The translations under genes were made by a program, and so were the position numbers. From contig DASXDT010000006.1 in the NCBI GenBank assembly GCA_036490475.1, forward strand, positions 682,001-746,000: a DNA stretch of 64,000 bases. The letters are read 5' to 3'. Shown piece by piece: positions 54,931 to 63,779 of the stretch (the stretch's first letter is position 1; each line of letters starts with the position of its first letter). Below the pieces are notes generated by a model, which worked only from the letters and a program-made list of their open reading frames with translations, searched no databases and was not told the DNA's origin. The stretch is from Candidatus Tumulicola sp. (GTDB lineage Bacteria; Vulcanimicrobiota; Vulcanimicrobiia; Vulcanimicrobiales; Vulcanimicrobiaceae).

Positions 54931-55324
54931 AGTGCGCTCGTATGCGGAAAGCATGCTGCCTTGATAGGAAGTGCCGCGCGCTTGAGCCTCGCCGTTCCAG
55001 TCAATTGTGGGTCTATCGTATTCATGGACACCTGGCCATCCGGAGCGGTCGTTCCGCCTAGGTCGTTGATCGACGATGAGAGGCGAGTTAAGTGTCACCG
55101 TCGCGCTCCAAAGCTCAGGGTATTTCGCTCGACATTGGTGCCTGACGCCGTCGCGGTCGTAGCGTAGAATGATGAAAATCGCTGGACGGCAACCGTGGGT
55201 GCGTTTGGGGGGCAAAGGCGCTCGCAACGAGCGCGACATAGCCCCCAGGTCATCAGACGTGATAGGGCTAATAACCGCGAACCTGCCTCGAATGCTCTAC
55301 AAAAAAAGGGAGGGCTAAAGTCAA
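54931..55324. other. Intergenic, no gene seen
   Basis: No supported frame between the hydrolase and the PHP gene. Confidence 0.4.
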
Positions 55325-56137
55325 ATGACCTTTCAGTCGCTGCTGAACTTACCAAATGGAGCGCGGTTCTACAAGTGCGCACTCCAGGTGAATCCGTACC
55401 ATTATGTTCAGAGCGAACAGAAGCCGACGCCGTTTGAAAACGAGACAGATTACAATCGGGCTATGGTTGAGGCTATGGCGGCCGCAGGCATCGCGGCGAT
55501 CGCAGTAACGGACCATCAAAATGTAAAGTCTTCCATCACTCTGTCGAATGCGGCTCGGGAAGCCGGCATCCACGCCTTTAACGGTTTTGAGCTTGAGTCT
55601 AAAGATGGAATTCATTTTCTAGCCCTGTTTGACGCAAGCAAAGACATCAATGTTCTTGATCGTATTCTCGGCAGCTGTGGCATCGTCGATGGCGACCGAG
55701 CTCGCAACAATCCGTGCGATCTTGAATCACATGCATTATTATCGACTATTCGACAGCACGAAGGGGTTGCTATTGCCCCGCATGCCATCATGAAGAAAGG
55801 TTTATTATACGCCGGTGGCCGTAGCCGAGCCGCGCTTTGGAGAGATACGAATCTCGAGGCCGTCGGCATACACTGCCCAGTTGTAGATATAGACGCCAAA
55901 TACCGGGACATAATCAGCAATGTAGACCCCGCGTATGACCGACCGCGGCCCGTCGCGATTTTGCACTGCAATGATGTCTGGTCGCCGGAGCAGTTCAAAC
56001 TACCCGAATCGACGAGCCTGATAAAAATGTCTGCATTTTCGCTTGCCGCATTACGTCAGGCATTCCTAGATCCTGAATCCAGGGTTCTACTGAGCAGCGA
56101 CGTTCCCCCGGAGCGAGAATGGAACTCATCGGTATAG
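55325..56137 (+). CDS. PHP-domain phosphoesterase, partner of SMC-like ATPase
   Basis: 270 aa. PHP metal motifs: YHYVQ near the N-terminus (a degenerate HxH), AVTDHQN (about 62-66), FELESKDGIHFLALF, and IAPHA (about 150). The end overlaps the start of the SMC-like gene by 19 bases. In TrlF-type proteins a PHP domain and an AAA-like ATPase occur in one chain; here the two halves are separate but coupled. Probably a nuclease or phosphodiesterase. Confidence 0.7.
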   Translation: MTFQSLLNLPNGARFYKCALQVNPYHYVQSEQKPTPFENETDYNRAMVEAMAAAGIAAIAVTDHQNVKSSITLSNAAREAGIHAFNGFELESKDGIHFLALFDASKDINVLDRILGSCGIVDGDRARNNPCDLESHALLSTIRQHEGVAIAPHAIMKKGLLYAGGRSRAALWRDTNLEAVGIHCPVVDIDAKYRDIISNVDPAYDRPRPVAILHCNDVWSPEQFKLPESTSLIKMSAFSLAALRQAFLDPESRVLLSSDVPPEREWNSSV

Positions 56138-57984
56138 AATGGATAGGAGGTTTTCTTGACGGCGTCCGGCTCCATCTCAACGATGCGATGAATGTTCTAA
56201 TCGGAGGTCGAGGGAGCGGGAAGTCCACGGTCATCGAGAGTATCCGCTATGCACTGGATCTTCAGCCCTTAAGCGAAGATGCTAAGAAGGTCGCGAGCAA
56301 TGTTCAACGCTACGTTCTTGGAAATGGAGCGAAGGTGACGCTTTACCTGAAGACACACACGCCGTCACCAAAAGTGTTCACGATAGAAAGAACCGTACCG
56401 GAACCACCTATTGTGCGTGACGATTCGGGTAAGACGCTAGACGTAAAACCTAGCGCGGTATTCGAAGGCATTCAGGTCTATGGACAGCACGAGATTGGAG
56501 AGATCGCAAAGTCGGGTAGTCAGATGACTGATCTGCTGAGACGATTCGTAGAGAAAGACGAGAATCTAGCCGTCTCTCGCATCAATTCGCAAAAGCAATT
56601 GGAAAGCAATAGGAACGCGATAGTTGGACTTTCTTCCCGCATCGATACTCTAACGGAACGTCTCTCGGCACTGCCCGCTCTCGAACTTAAGATCGAAAGA
56701 TTCGAGGAAATGAACGTTCAGTCTAAACTTCACGCCAAAACACGTCTCGTCCAAGAAGAAGCAACAATAAAACGAGCAAAGAAGCTCATCGAGCCGATAA
56801 TGCAAATGCAGCGTGACCTGAAGTCTCGATTGCCCTTAGATTCCGGGTTTGTCAATCAGACAGCACGCGAACAGGGCGGTCTTGATGCGGGACTAGAAGA
56901 AGTTGAAGCTACGTTGCTCGACCTTTCTTCGAGCTTGGTTACACTAGCAGAGGGCATCGGTAGTGTTCTAAGCGCTGCTGACGCTCGACTCGAATTGGCG
57001 GCGGCGCAATGGAAGTTGCGATCAGAAGCAAATGCGGAGGAATATGCTGCGATCCTTCGGGATTTGCAAGAGGACAACATTGATGGAACCGATTACATCG
57101 CGCTGCAGGCCAAGTTGCAAGAGCTTAGGCCGCTCAACGCCGAGTTGGCTGCGACTAAATCGCTGCTGCAGAAGTCCCAGGAAGACCGACGCGAGTTACT
57201 CGCTCAGTGGGATGATGTCCAACGACAACAGTTTGCGCTGTACGACAGCGCTGCTAAACGTCTCTCTAAGCGGTTGAACGGTCGACTGTGGGTTAGGGTG
57301 CTGTTTCAGGCCGACAAGGCGCCGCTTATCCGTCGGATTGAAAAACTTGGCGGTCGAACGAAGGAAACCAAGGAAGTGATCGGCTCCGACCAATTTTCGC
57401 TAAGGGAGTTCTCGCGAAGTGTACTGGATGGGCGGAGCGCTATTCGGGAGCGATATCCAAACATTTCTGAAGCGCAGGCCGAAAAACTGGGGTCTGCTGA
57501 TCTGTCCTTCAAGCTAGAACTACAGGAGATCGAATCGTCTCACAACACCGAAGTTCTCCTCAACGTAGGGCCGCCGCAAGGAAGCGTTCAATGGCGCTTG
57601 ATTGATCATCTCTCGACTGGTCAGCGCGCTACCGCTGTACTGCTACTTTTGCTAATAGGGACAAACGCTCCGCTCGTCATCGACCAGCCAGAAGATGATT
57701 TAGACAACGCGTTTATCAGCGAGTCCATCGTCCGAGAGCTACGGCTGTCCAAGAAAAGCCGTCAGTTTGTATTTGCCACGCACAACGCAAATATTCCAGT
57801 TTTGGCGGATGCCGAACTCATAGCAGGCTTATTTCCTGAAGGAGAAGCGGGCTCTGGACACGCGGCGATACCGATAGAGACAGTTGGTTCGATTGACTTG
57901 CCCAGCGTTCGTGATTTGGTCGGACAGGTCTTGGAAGGGGGGCGTGACGCATTCGACACGCGCCGAGTTAAATACGGATATTGA
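56119..57984 (+). CDS. SMC/RecF-like ATPase
   Basis: 621 aa. Walker A GGRGSGKST (29-37), a long coiled-coil centre, signature LSTGQRA (about 497), Walker B LVIDQPEDDLDNAF (about 518), and FATHNANI as the H-loop. This is the ABC-ATPase half of a PHP/SMC unit. It probably binds DNA and drives the PHP nuclease. The ATG lies inside the PHP gene's 3' end, ensuring coupled translation. Confidence 0.8.
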   Translation: MELIGIEWIGGFLDGVRLHLNDAMNVLIGGRGSGKSTVIESIRYALDLQPLSEDAKKVASNVQRYVLGNGAKVTLYLKTHTPSPKVFTIERTVPEPPIVRDDSGKTLDVKPSAVFEGIQVYGQHEIGEIAKSGSQMTDLLRRFVEKDENLAVSRINSQKQLESNRNAIVGLSSRIDTLTERLSALPALELKIERFEEMNVQSKLHAKTRLVQEEATIKRAKKLIEPIMQMQRDLKSRLPLDSGFVNQTAREQGGLDAGLEEVEATLLDLSSSLVTLAEGIGSVLSAADARLELAAAQWKLRSEANAEEYAAILRDLQEDNIDGTDYIALQAKLQELRPLNAELAATKSLLQKSQEDRRELLAQWDDVQRQQFALYDSAAKRLSKRLNGRLWVRVLFQADKAPLIRRIEKLGGRTKETKEVIGSDQFSLREFSRSVLDGRSAIRERYPNISEAQAEKLGSADLSFKLELQEIESSHNTEVLLNVGPPQGSVQWRLIDHLSTGQRATAVLLLLLIGTNAPLVIDQPEDDLDNAFISESIVRELRLSKKSRQFVFATHNANIPVLADAELIAGLFPEGEAGSGHAAIPIETVGSIDLPSVRDLVGQVLEGGRDAFDTRRVKYGY

Positions 57985-58165
57985 GTAGGGTCCGACCGCA
58001 TTCCCGGCAAGTCCACGAACTCGACTGGTAACCCACGTATTAATTGGCGATTCATGGATAGTCATCGCTCAGCGAAAAGGACGAGAGCCACAAGAAACTC
58101 TTCGCCTCGATTCGTTCGAAGTTATAAGGGCAGGCTACAATGGAGACGGTACCGTACGTAGATTC

Positions 58166-59158
58166 ATGACAAAGCTTGAGTCAGGTAAGGCCGATCTTTA
58201 CGAACGCTTGAGGTTGGATGTCACTGCGAGTGGCGGGTCCATGCTGCTGCTATCACCGGTAGACGAGTGGCCACAAGTGTTCTCTGTTTCACTGGGAAGC
58301 ACATCAGCAAGCGTACGCGTTTATATTTGGCATCTCACGCATGACCTTGCTCGTGGCGACTATAAGTTTCAACTTACCGGCGTTTCAGGTAATCAATTCG
58401 TATTCGAAAGTGGCGTCCGCACGATAGTCCTTGGATATTACGAACCGTTGCGGGTTTACCTGGCTGCCGACGCGAATCATCGCAGAGGCAAATTTGGTCG
58501 ATCGCCTGCGATTCAAACCCGCCAGAGTCTACTTGATAGTGCGAATGCGGACGGTTTTTGCGCGTTTACAAAGGCTCGCACGAGCGAGAGCGCGATCGTT
58601 CTGAGGCGGGATGTTATGGCGTCGTACTTAGTGGAAGCGCACTCCATCCATGCGGTCGTTGCCGGAACAAATGGCGTACAACAACTGAACGCGATGACTG
58701 CCCTAGTGGGAAACCCGTCATCAGTCATTCTGAAGCCTCGCGCAAAAGCGGCGACTACGGTGGTTCGTTCCATACGGAGTTTCGACTTCAGTAACCGAAT
58801 CATGATTGCGTACCAACACGCGTGCTGCGTCTGCGATATTCAGATGGACCTTCTGGATGCCGCTCACATTGTGCCCGTCGGGGCTCCGCTCGGAAGCGAC
58901 GACACTCGCAACGGTTTGGCGCTTTGTACGCTGCACCATAAAGCTTACGATGCTGGTTTGCTCGGGATAAAGCCGGACTATTCTATTGAAATAAGCAGTA
59001 ACCAAAGCTCGTACCTTCATGGAATTGCGCGATCGGGGGGGCTCGACATGTTCAAGGCAAACTTGCGGTCGTCCATTGCGCTTCCGTACAACAAAGCGGA
59101 CCGTCCTGACCCATCTTGCCTTCAACTTGGACTCGGATCGCGAAACTGGAAGCAATGA
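58166..59158 (+). CDS. HNH endonuclease
   Basis: 330 aa. C-terminal HNH fold: CCVCDIQMDLLDAAHIVPVG with AAHIVP, then NGLALCTLHHKAYDAGLL (about residues 218-262). The N-terminal 200 residues lack a known domain and may read DNA sequence or structure. In-frame codons upstream of the ATG (GDSWIVIAQRKGREP, FEVIRAGYNGDGTVRRF) still look like protein and are open back to 57990, but no standard start is there; the 5' end may be damaged or use a rare start. It follows the SMC gene by about 180 bases. Confidence 0.75.
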   Translation: MTKLESGKADLYERLRLDVTASGGSMLLLSPVDEWPQVFSVSLGSTSASVRVYIWHLTHDLARGDYKFQLTGVSGNQFVFESGVRTIVLGYYEPLRVYLAADANHRRGKFGRSPAIQTRQSLLDSANADGFCAFTKARTSESAIVLRRDVMASYLVEAHSIHAVVAGTNGVQQLNAMTALVGNPSSVILKPRAKAATTVVRSIRSFDFSNRIMIAYQHACCVCDIQMDLLDAAHIVPVGAPLGSDDTRNGLALCTLHHKAYDAGLLGIKPDYSIEISSNQSSYLHGIARSGGLDMFKANLRSSIALPYNKADRPDPSCLQLGLGSRNWKQ

Positions 59159-59178
59159 AGCTGTTTCTCCTGCGCGTT

Positions 59179-60375
59179 TTAGGTGATAGCCCTCGCGGCC
59201 CAAGAGCGGAGGCCGTCGCAAATGCCCTCGAATGTCGTTATTGTCGGTGAGAGCATTGATAGAGGTTTCGGTGACTCTGATTCGACGGACCACACTGCAA
59301 TGAGGGATCGCCCGATCAGTTCCTCGACGCTCTGTCGCTTCTCGTAAGCCCGAGCGTACAGTATAACTTGCGCAGTCGCACCTCGAACGCGGTCCCTCCA
59401 GTCGTCGTCCTCAAAGTATTTCGCTTCTCCTATTGCTACGACAAGATTAGAACGTCGGTCAAAGACTACAACGTCTGGTCGATCATAGCCGGTCGAGATG
59501 CCGTATTCGCGGAGGATATCAAACTCGCGCTGTTCCCAGTCGGTCAGCGTCGGCGGTGCAAAATCGGGTCCGGCTTGCTGCCAACGCACCGCGTACGGGC
59601 CGACCTCAATTATGGCGTCTGCAGTCCCTGGCAAGATGTTTTTCAAGGAGAGATCAGTATCGATACGCTCGGCTATTGCGCCCGCCATTGCAAGCGCAAG
59701 AGCTAGTTCAAACTGCCGCCAACGTTCCATGGGGCCGATCAATGCATCGGCAAGCAGATCGCGGATTGCGTCTTCGCCAAGGCGCTCGATTGCACGAAGA
59801 TGGTCATAGGCCAGGGCTGCCTTACGATACAGTTGTCGACGTGAAGAGCGCGCGGCACGAATGTCGCCAGGACTGGGTATCGTCGCTACGTCGGCCAACG
59901 GTAGGAGATGTCGCACGGTTTCTAATAGCCGGAGTCGCTCCATCGTTAGTGTAAAGTACGTGCCGGCGGTCGGGAGAATAAAACGGAATCGCCGCGCCAA
60001 CTGTACAGCGTATTTAAGGGTCCATAAAAGTACGCGATTCGGCCCAGTATAAGTCGATCGATAGGGTTCGTCGCAAACAAACATTCCATCGTCACCAGTT
60101 CGTGCCTGTAACACTAGCGTCTGCGTGGCGCGTACTGAGCCGCGAATGCCTCCTCGATTGACTAGGGTTTCTGAGTGAAGCACGGTCCCTACTTCGTGCT
60201 TGTTGTGTGCGAGGTGAAGGCAAAGATCATATACTGGTTTCGATATCGACCATTGTAGTAATAGTAGGTCGCGGTCCGATTCGTGGACGGTCGGATTCGT
60301 AACATTTTGTGGAGAACCGTTCCGGAAATACCTCAGGAGAATGCGAGTTAAATAACTCGCTAAAGGGTCACTCAC
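59179..60375 (-). CDS. PD-(D/E)XK nuclease, McrC-like partner of AAA+ protein
   Basis: 398 aa from GTG 60375, overlapping the AAA gene by 4 bases (GTGA). The C-terminal core RPDVVVFDRRSNLVVAIGEA then AKYFEDD has Asp, Glu and Lys in the PD...ExK pattern (about residues 300-322), followed by a QVILYARAYE helix. The long helical N-terminus resembles DUF2357-type McrC relatives. It would cut DNA when driven by the AAA+ partner. Last gene of the four-gene operon. Confidence 0.75.
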   Translation of the reverse strand: MSDPLASYLTRILLRYFRNGSPQNVTNPTVHESDRDLLLLQWSISKPVYDLCLHLAHNKHEVGTVLHSETLVNRGGIRGSVRATQTLVLQARTGDDGMFVCDEPYRSTYTGPNRVLLWTLKYAVQLARRFRFILPTAGTYFTLTMERLRLLETVRHLLPLADVATIPSPGDIRAARSSRRQLYRKAALAYDHLRAIERLGEDAIRDLLADALIGPMERWRQFELALALAMAGAIAERIDTDLSLKNILPGTADAIIEVGPYAVRWQQAGPDFAPPTLTDWEQREFDILREYGISTGYDRPDVVVFDRRSNLVVAIGEAKYFEDDDWRDRVRGATAQVILYARAYEKRQSVEELIGRSLIAVWSVESESPKPLSMLSPTITTFEGICDGLRSWAARAIT

Positions 60376-61442
60376 AACCCGATGGAAATCATCTGTTGTT
60401 TGAACCGGCTGGCGGTGCCCGGCTCAAGGTCTAATTGTTCGATCACTGCATCAGCCACCTTGCGAATCTCATCCTGCAAGATTCCATCGAGCATTGGCAT
60501 GACATTTATCATGAATGCGTCCAGGTAACTTTGCGACGTTCCGGTGTCAGGTGCCGCAGAAAAATCGAAATTAGCGTCTACGACCAGGCAGTGATTTATG
60601 ATGTCGATAAACGGTGCTGAGCCAATCGGGCGAATGGAATTTACTGATTGCAAGATCGTTCCTAGAGGAAGATTCCCGCCGGTCAATGTTTTATTTTTGC
60701 GCTTCGTTATAAATTCAAACAAGAATCCATTGAGATCGATCGGCACGTCGATGAAAATCCAAGCGAAGCGACGACTCAATGCGTAGCTCATCTGGTAGAG
60801 CGAGGCCTTGTCGATCGTGTTAATCGTAGCAAGAATCCGCCACTCGGGTCCCGGAGAATACTTTGGTTCCGCGTACCCAGGCTGAAAGGTCCCGAAGATT
60901 TGGTATTGTTCCGAGTCCCTATTCGCAACGTCGACGCGATAAGGAAGAGTTGTTGTGTGGCCCGAGAGCACAGTGAACATTGGGCCAAGCACTTTATCGA
61001 TATCGCAACGATTCAACTCATCAATGATGATTGGGCGATCGAAGGAGCGTAGCATGATGCCGGGGATGAAAGAGATTTTTCCGTCGCCGATTGGTTGATA
61101 TCCGCCGATGAGATCCTGCGAGGTCCAGTCTGCCGAGCCTGTTACGAGTGTAAATCCGTTCGAGCTGACCTGCGCGGCAATCTCCGAGGCGAGTTGTGTT
61201 TTCCCTGTGCCAGGAGGCCCGTACAGCATCAGGTGGCGCTTCCCCGATTTAATGGCGGCTTCAACTTGACGATAGACGGCCTCGTCAATTCCTATCAGAG
61301 TCGAACTTTTCGCGATGGTGTGTAGTAGCAGCGGCTCGGCCGCCTTCGAAGCGTTATATTCTACCAGTGCTGTCCGGCTCGCTTCAACCGCTGCGGCCAA
61401 TGATGCCGGATCGTCGGCTTGGTAGACGGGAACAGTACTCAT
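60372..61442 (-). CDS. McrB-like AAA+ ATPase
   Basis: 356 aa. Walker A GPPGTGKT (75-82), Walker B RPIIIDELNR (136-145), sensor-1 LATINTIDK (Asn208), and an arginine-finger-like LSRRFAW (about 223). This is the MoxR/McrB branch of AAA+ proteins that pairs with a nuclease partner. It carries no modified-base-reading domain itself. Start overlaps the preceding stop (ATGA). Confidence 0.8.
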   Translation of the reverse strand: MSTVPVYQADDPASLAAAVEASRTALVEYNASKAAEPLLLHTIAKSSTLIGIDEAVYRQVEAAIKSGKRHLMLYGPPGTGKTQLASEIAAQVSSNGFTLVTGSADWTSQDLIGGYQPIGDGKISFIPGIMLRSFDRPIIIDELNRCDIDKVLGPMFTVLSGHTTTLPYRVDVANRDSEQYQIFGTFQPGYAEPKYSPGPEWRILATINTIDKASLYQMSYALSRRFAWIFIDVPIDLNGFLFEFITKRKNKTLTGGNLPLGTILQSVNSIRPIGSAPFIDIINHCLVVDANFDFSAAPDTGTSQSYLDAFMINVMPMLDGILQDEIRKVADAVIEQLDLEPGTASRFKQQMISIGL

Positions 61443-62119
61443 TCTTCGTTCTTCTCTTCGCCGGCCGGTGTCGTTACCACAGGAGTAATGTTAATCAACT
61501 GTGTTAGAGCCTTCGTCGCGTCGCCGTATGTCAACTGTCCGCTATCGACCTTCCAGACGTCGCTATCGGGGGTAAGTTCAAAAAGCGACGCGGTGACATA
61601 GGGCTGCGCGACGGCGCGACCGTCAATGGTGCTTTCGAGGCGACCGGTTCTCGGGTCGAAATCAATTGTGGCGCCCGAGCTTCCGCGTTCGACGAAAAGC
61701 GCCAATCCAGGAAAGACAAACGCGAGTCCCCACTCCCAGTACGGGTGAGCCTCGAATCGAACGCTACTTGCCGCGGATTCTATCCGCACCACAGGGATAA
61801 TGCGGCACAAAACGCCTTGCAGCGGACTTTTAGTGTTGTAGGTGCCTGTTAGGCGTTTGGCATGCGTTGCATTTGGTAGAACGGCTTTCCAGGATCCGCT
61901 ACTCGCGTTAAAATGAAAGTGCACGAGCCATGCGAGCGGCTTACCATCGACGCCATCCGGTTTCCAATTGCCAGTCATTGTGCTGATTTCGGGAAGCTGC
62001 TCGCGCGTCTTCTTCGAGCCTGCCTGGCTAATCTGCCGGTCAGAAATGTCGTTGAGCAAGGCAGTTAGCGCAGCTCCGACCTTTTTCCGTGCTGCTGCTA
62101 CGGACTCCACATCTGGCAA
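61439..62119 (-). CDS. Unknown component of restriction-like operon
   Basis: 226 aa from TTG 62119, ten bases after AAGGAGG. Beta-rich centre (KPLAWLVHFHFNASSGSW, FEAHPYWEWGLAFVFPGLAL) and a short helical start. No family recognised. Its end overlaps the AAA gene and it lies between the methyltransferase and the AAA+ protein, so it may be the specificity or modified-DNA-reading subunit. Confidence 0.6.
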   Translation of the reverse strand: MPDVESVAAARKKVGAALTALLNDISDRQISQAGSKKTREQLPEISTMTGNWKPDGVDGKPLAWLVHFHFNASSGSWKAVLPNATHAKRLTGTYNTKSPLQGVLCRIIPVVRIESAASSVRFEAHPYWEWGLAFVFPGLALFVERGSSGATIDFDPRTGRLESTIDGRAVAQPYVTASLFELTPDSDVWKVDSGQLTYGDATKALTQLINITPVVTTPAGEEKNEE

Positions 62120-62175
62120 AAGACAGCACCTCCTTCGACGGCGCCTTCGCCGGGAAGAAGCGAGAAACTAGCCAC

Positions 62176-63453
62176 TCAGGCGAAGGTTGGTGTCGATCGA
62201 ACGAGCCGACTCACACCAGCGCTCTCTTGAGTTTCACAATGTTCTTCAGCAACATATCGCTGAGGCCGCCGAGCGCCACCGTCGGCCGGCAACGGCTCGT
62301 CTCTGCCAGAATCTAACGGGAGAGCGCAGGGTTGATGGATCGCGTACTTGACCGGCGTCGGTCGCTCCGGTGTGCCGTCGCTGAGGAACCGGCCACGCGC
62401 ACCCTCCAAATATGTTTGCTCGAGTTCGCAGCAGAGCCAGCGGCGCTTTAGAGTTTCCGCAACCTCGCCGGTTACACACGAACCGGCGAATGGATCTAAC
62501 ACGGTGTCCCCCGGATCGGTTAGCATTCGGATGAAGTATTCAGGGAGCGCTGCGGGATAGCGTGCGGGGTGAGGCTGGATGCCGTGTTGCTTGCAATATG
62601 CCTGATAACGACCGTTAGATTCGGTGTTTGCTACTGCGAGTAAGTTCGGCGGAACAGATCCGGCATTTCGTTTCGAAAAGTTCTCGGAAATGTCGTGCCC
62701 GGACGGACGCAATTTCGCCTTATAACCGTTTTTCAAGAGGTATTCCATGGCTTCGGAGTACGGAGCAAGAACGCGCTTATTGCTTGCTTTCGGCCACGGC
62801 GTTTTGCTCAACCACCAAACGGTATTGATCGCATCCTTGACGCGTACGCGACGGATGTTCACCCACTCCGCAGGCGTGGGAAGTTTGGCCGGGTTCCACC
62901 AGTAGTGCTCCTGACACAAATGAAAGCCGTACTCTCTGCAGAGCATGATCAACAATTCGAAGTGATAGAGCGATCTGGCGGGGATACCGGGCTTCCACGA
63001 TCCGCCAATATCTATGACCAAGCTTCCTTTTGGAGCAAGTACTCGGTTAAAGCCTTCAGCAAATGGGCGGAACCATTGCAAGTATGCATCCGCGTCCTCA
63101 TTCCCATACGATTTTTTTCGCACCAAGCCGAATGGGGGCGAGGTCATAATTAAGTTCACAGAATTCGGGGCGAGCGTGTGATGCATCAACCCCAGTGAAT
63201 CACCCAGGTACATAGTCCCGCTCGGTGTGTGGTGGAACTGACGCGGCCGCCCGTAACGGGAATCGGCTTTTTTCCTTTGCGCATTTTCTGCTGACATACT
63301 CTGCCTGTACGCGACGTGAAGGTAACGCACGTACTGGCTGAGTGACTCGAACCCCAAGGTTCGATACTCGGCTTCCATTTGGGAGCGCTCAGTTGACGTT
63401 AGGCGGACGTTGGCGATCGAGATCCTAGGGGCGGGGGACTTCGGTCTGCCCAT
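62176..63453 (-). CDS. DNA methyltransferase with N-terminal RHH-like segment
   Basis: 425 aa from ATG 63453, preceded by AGGAGAACA; frames further upstream are non-coding. Motif IV is TSPPFGL (104-110), the SPP form typical of N4-cytosine and some N6-adenine enzymes; motif I DPFAGSCVTGEV (320-331) follows it, giving the beta-class order. The first 50 residues (NVRLTSTERSQMEAEYRTLG, then LSQYVRYLH) look like a ribbon-helix-helix DNA-binding segment, which could allow autoregulation. It would protect host DNA for the downstream nuclease. Confidence 0.8.
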   Translation of the reverse strand: MGRPKSPAPRISIANVRLTSTERSQMEAEYRTLGFESLSQYVRYLHVAYRQSMSAENAQRKKADSRYGRPRQFHHTPSGTMYLGDSLGLMHHTLAPNSVNLIMTSPPFGLVRKKSYGNEDADAYLQWFRPFAEGFNRVLAPKGSLVIDIGGSWKPGIPARSLYHFELLIMLCREYGFHLCQEHYWWNPAKLPTPAEWVNIRRVRVKDAINTVWWLSKTPWPKASNKRVLAPYSEAMEYLLKNGYKAKLRPSGHDISENFSKRNAGSVPPNLLAVANTESNGRYQAYCKQHGIQPHPARYPAALPEYFIRMLTDPGDTVLDPFAGSCVTGEVAETLKRRWLCCELEQTYLEGARGRFLSDGTPERPTPVKYAIHQPCALPLDSGRDEPLPADGGARRPQRYVAEEHCETQESAGVSRLVRSTPTFA

Positions 63454-63482
63454 TGTTCTCCTAGCAGGCTTCGGCTGAAACG

Positions 63483-63517
63483 AGTATAGCTCAGGGTTTC
63501 TTGTATTACAAGAACCC
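63483..63517 (-). promoter_or_regulatory. Methyltransferase promoter with overlapping operator
   Basis: On the minus strand: -35 TTGTAA (63511-63506), 17-base spacer, -10 TATACT (63488-63483). The -35 lies inside an inverted repeat, GGGTTTCTTGTA (63494-63505) and TACAAGAACCC (63507-63517), broken by one base. It fits binding by a dimeric HTH controller, most likely the divergent gene at 63561 or the RHH-like part of the methyltransferase. Confidence 0.65.
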
Positions 63518-63560
63518 CTCTGGGAGGAATCAACCCAGTGTGGCTCGTTGCTAGAGGGCC

Positions 63561-63779
63561 ATGAAGAGCAGCTTGACCTACCGGGACGCAGAACATGAGG
63601 GAAGAGCCTCCGCGCTCCGCAACCGAATAGAGACAGCCGGCTTGACGATTGCGGAATTTCGTCGGCGAGCCGGCTTCTCTCGAAATATTGCCTACGCCAT
63701 TTCCAAGGGGCGCGAGATGACACCAGATGAGCGAAAGCGAGCCGACAAGGCCCTGGAGGGCGGCAAGGCCCCAAACTAG
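63561..63779 (+). CDS. Small HTH controller protein
   Basis: 72 aa. HTH: AGLTIAEFRRRAGFSRNIAYAI then SKGREMTPDERKRADKAL. It is divergent from the methyltransferase with the operator/promoter between them, the arrangement of C-protein-controlled restriction systems. Single-domain, so probably a repressor or activator of the methyltransferase operon. Confidence 0.65.
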   Translation: MKSSLTYRDAEHEGRASALRNRIETAGLTIAEFRRRAGFSRNIAYAISKGREMTPDERKRADKALEGGKAPN

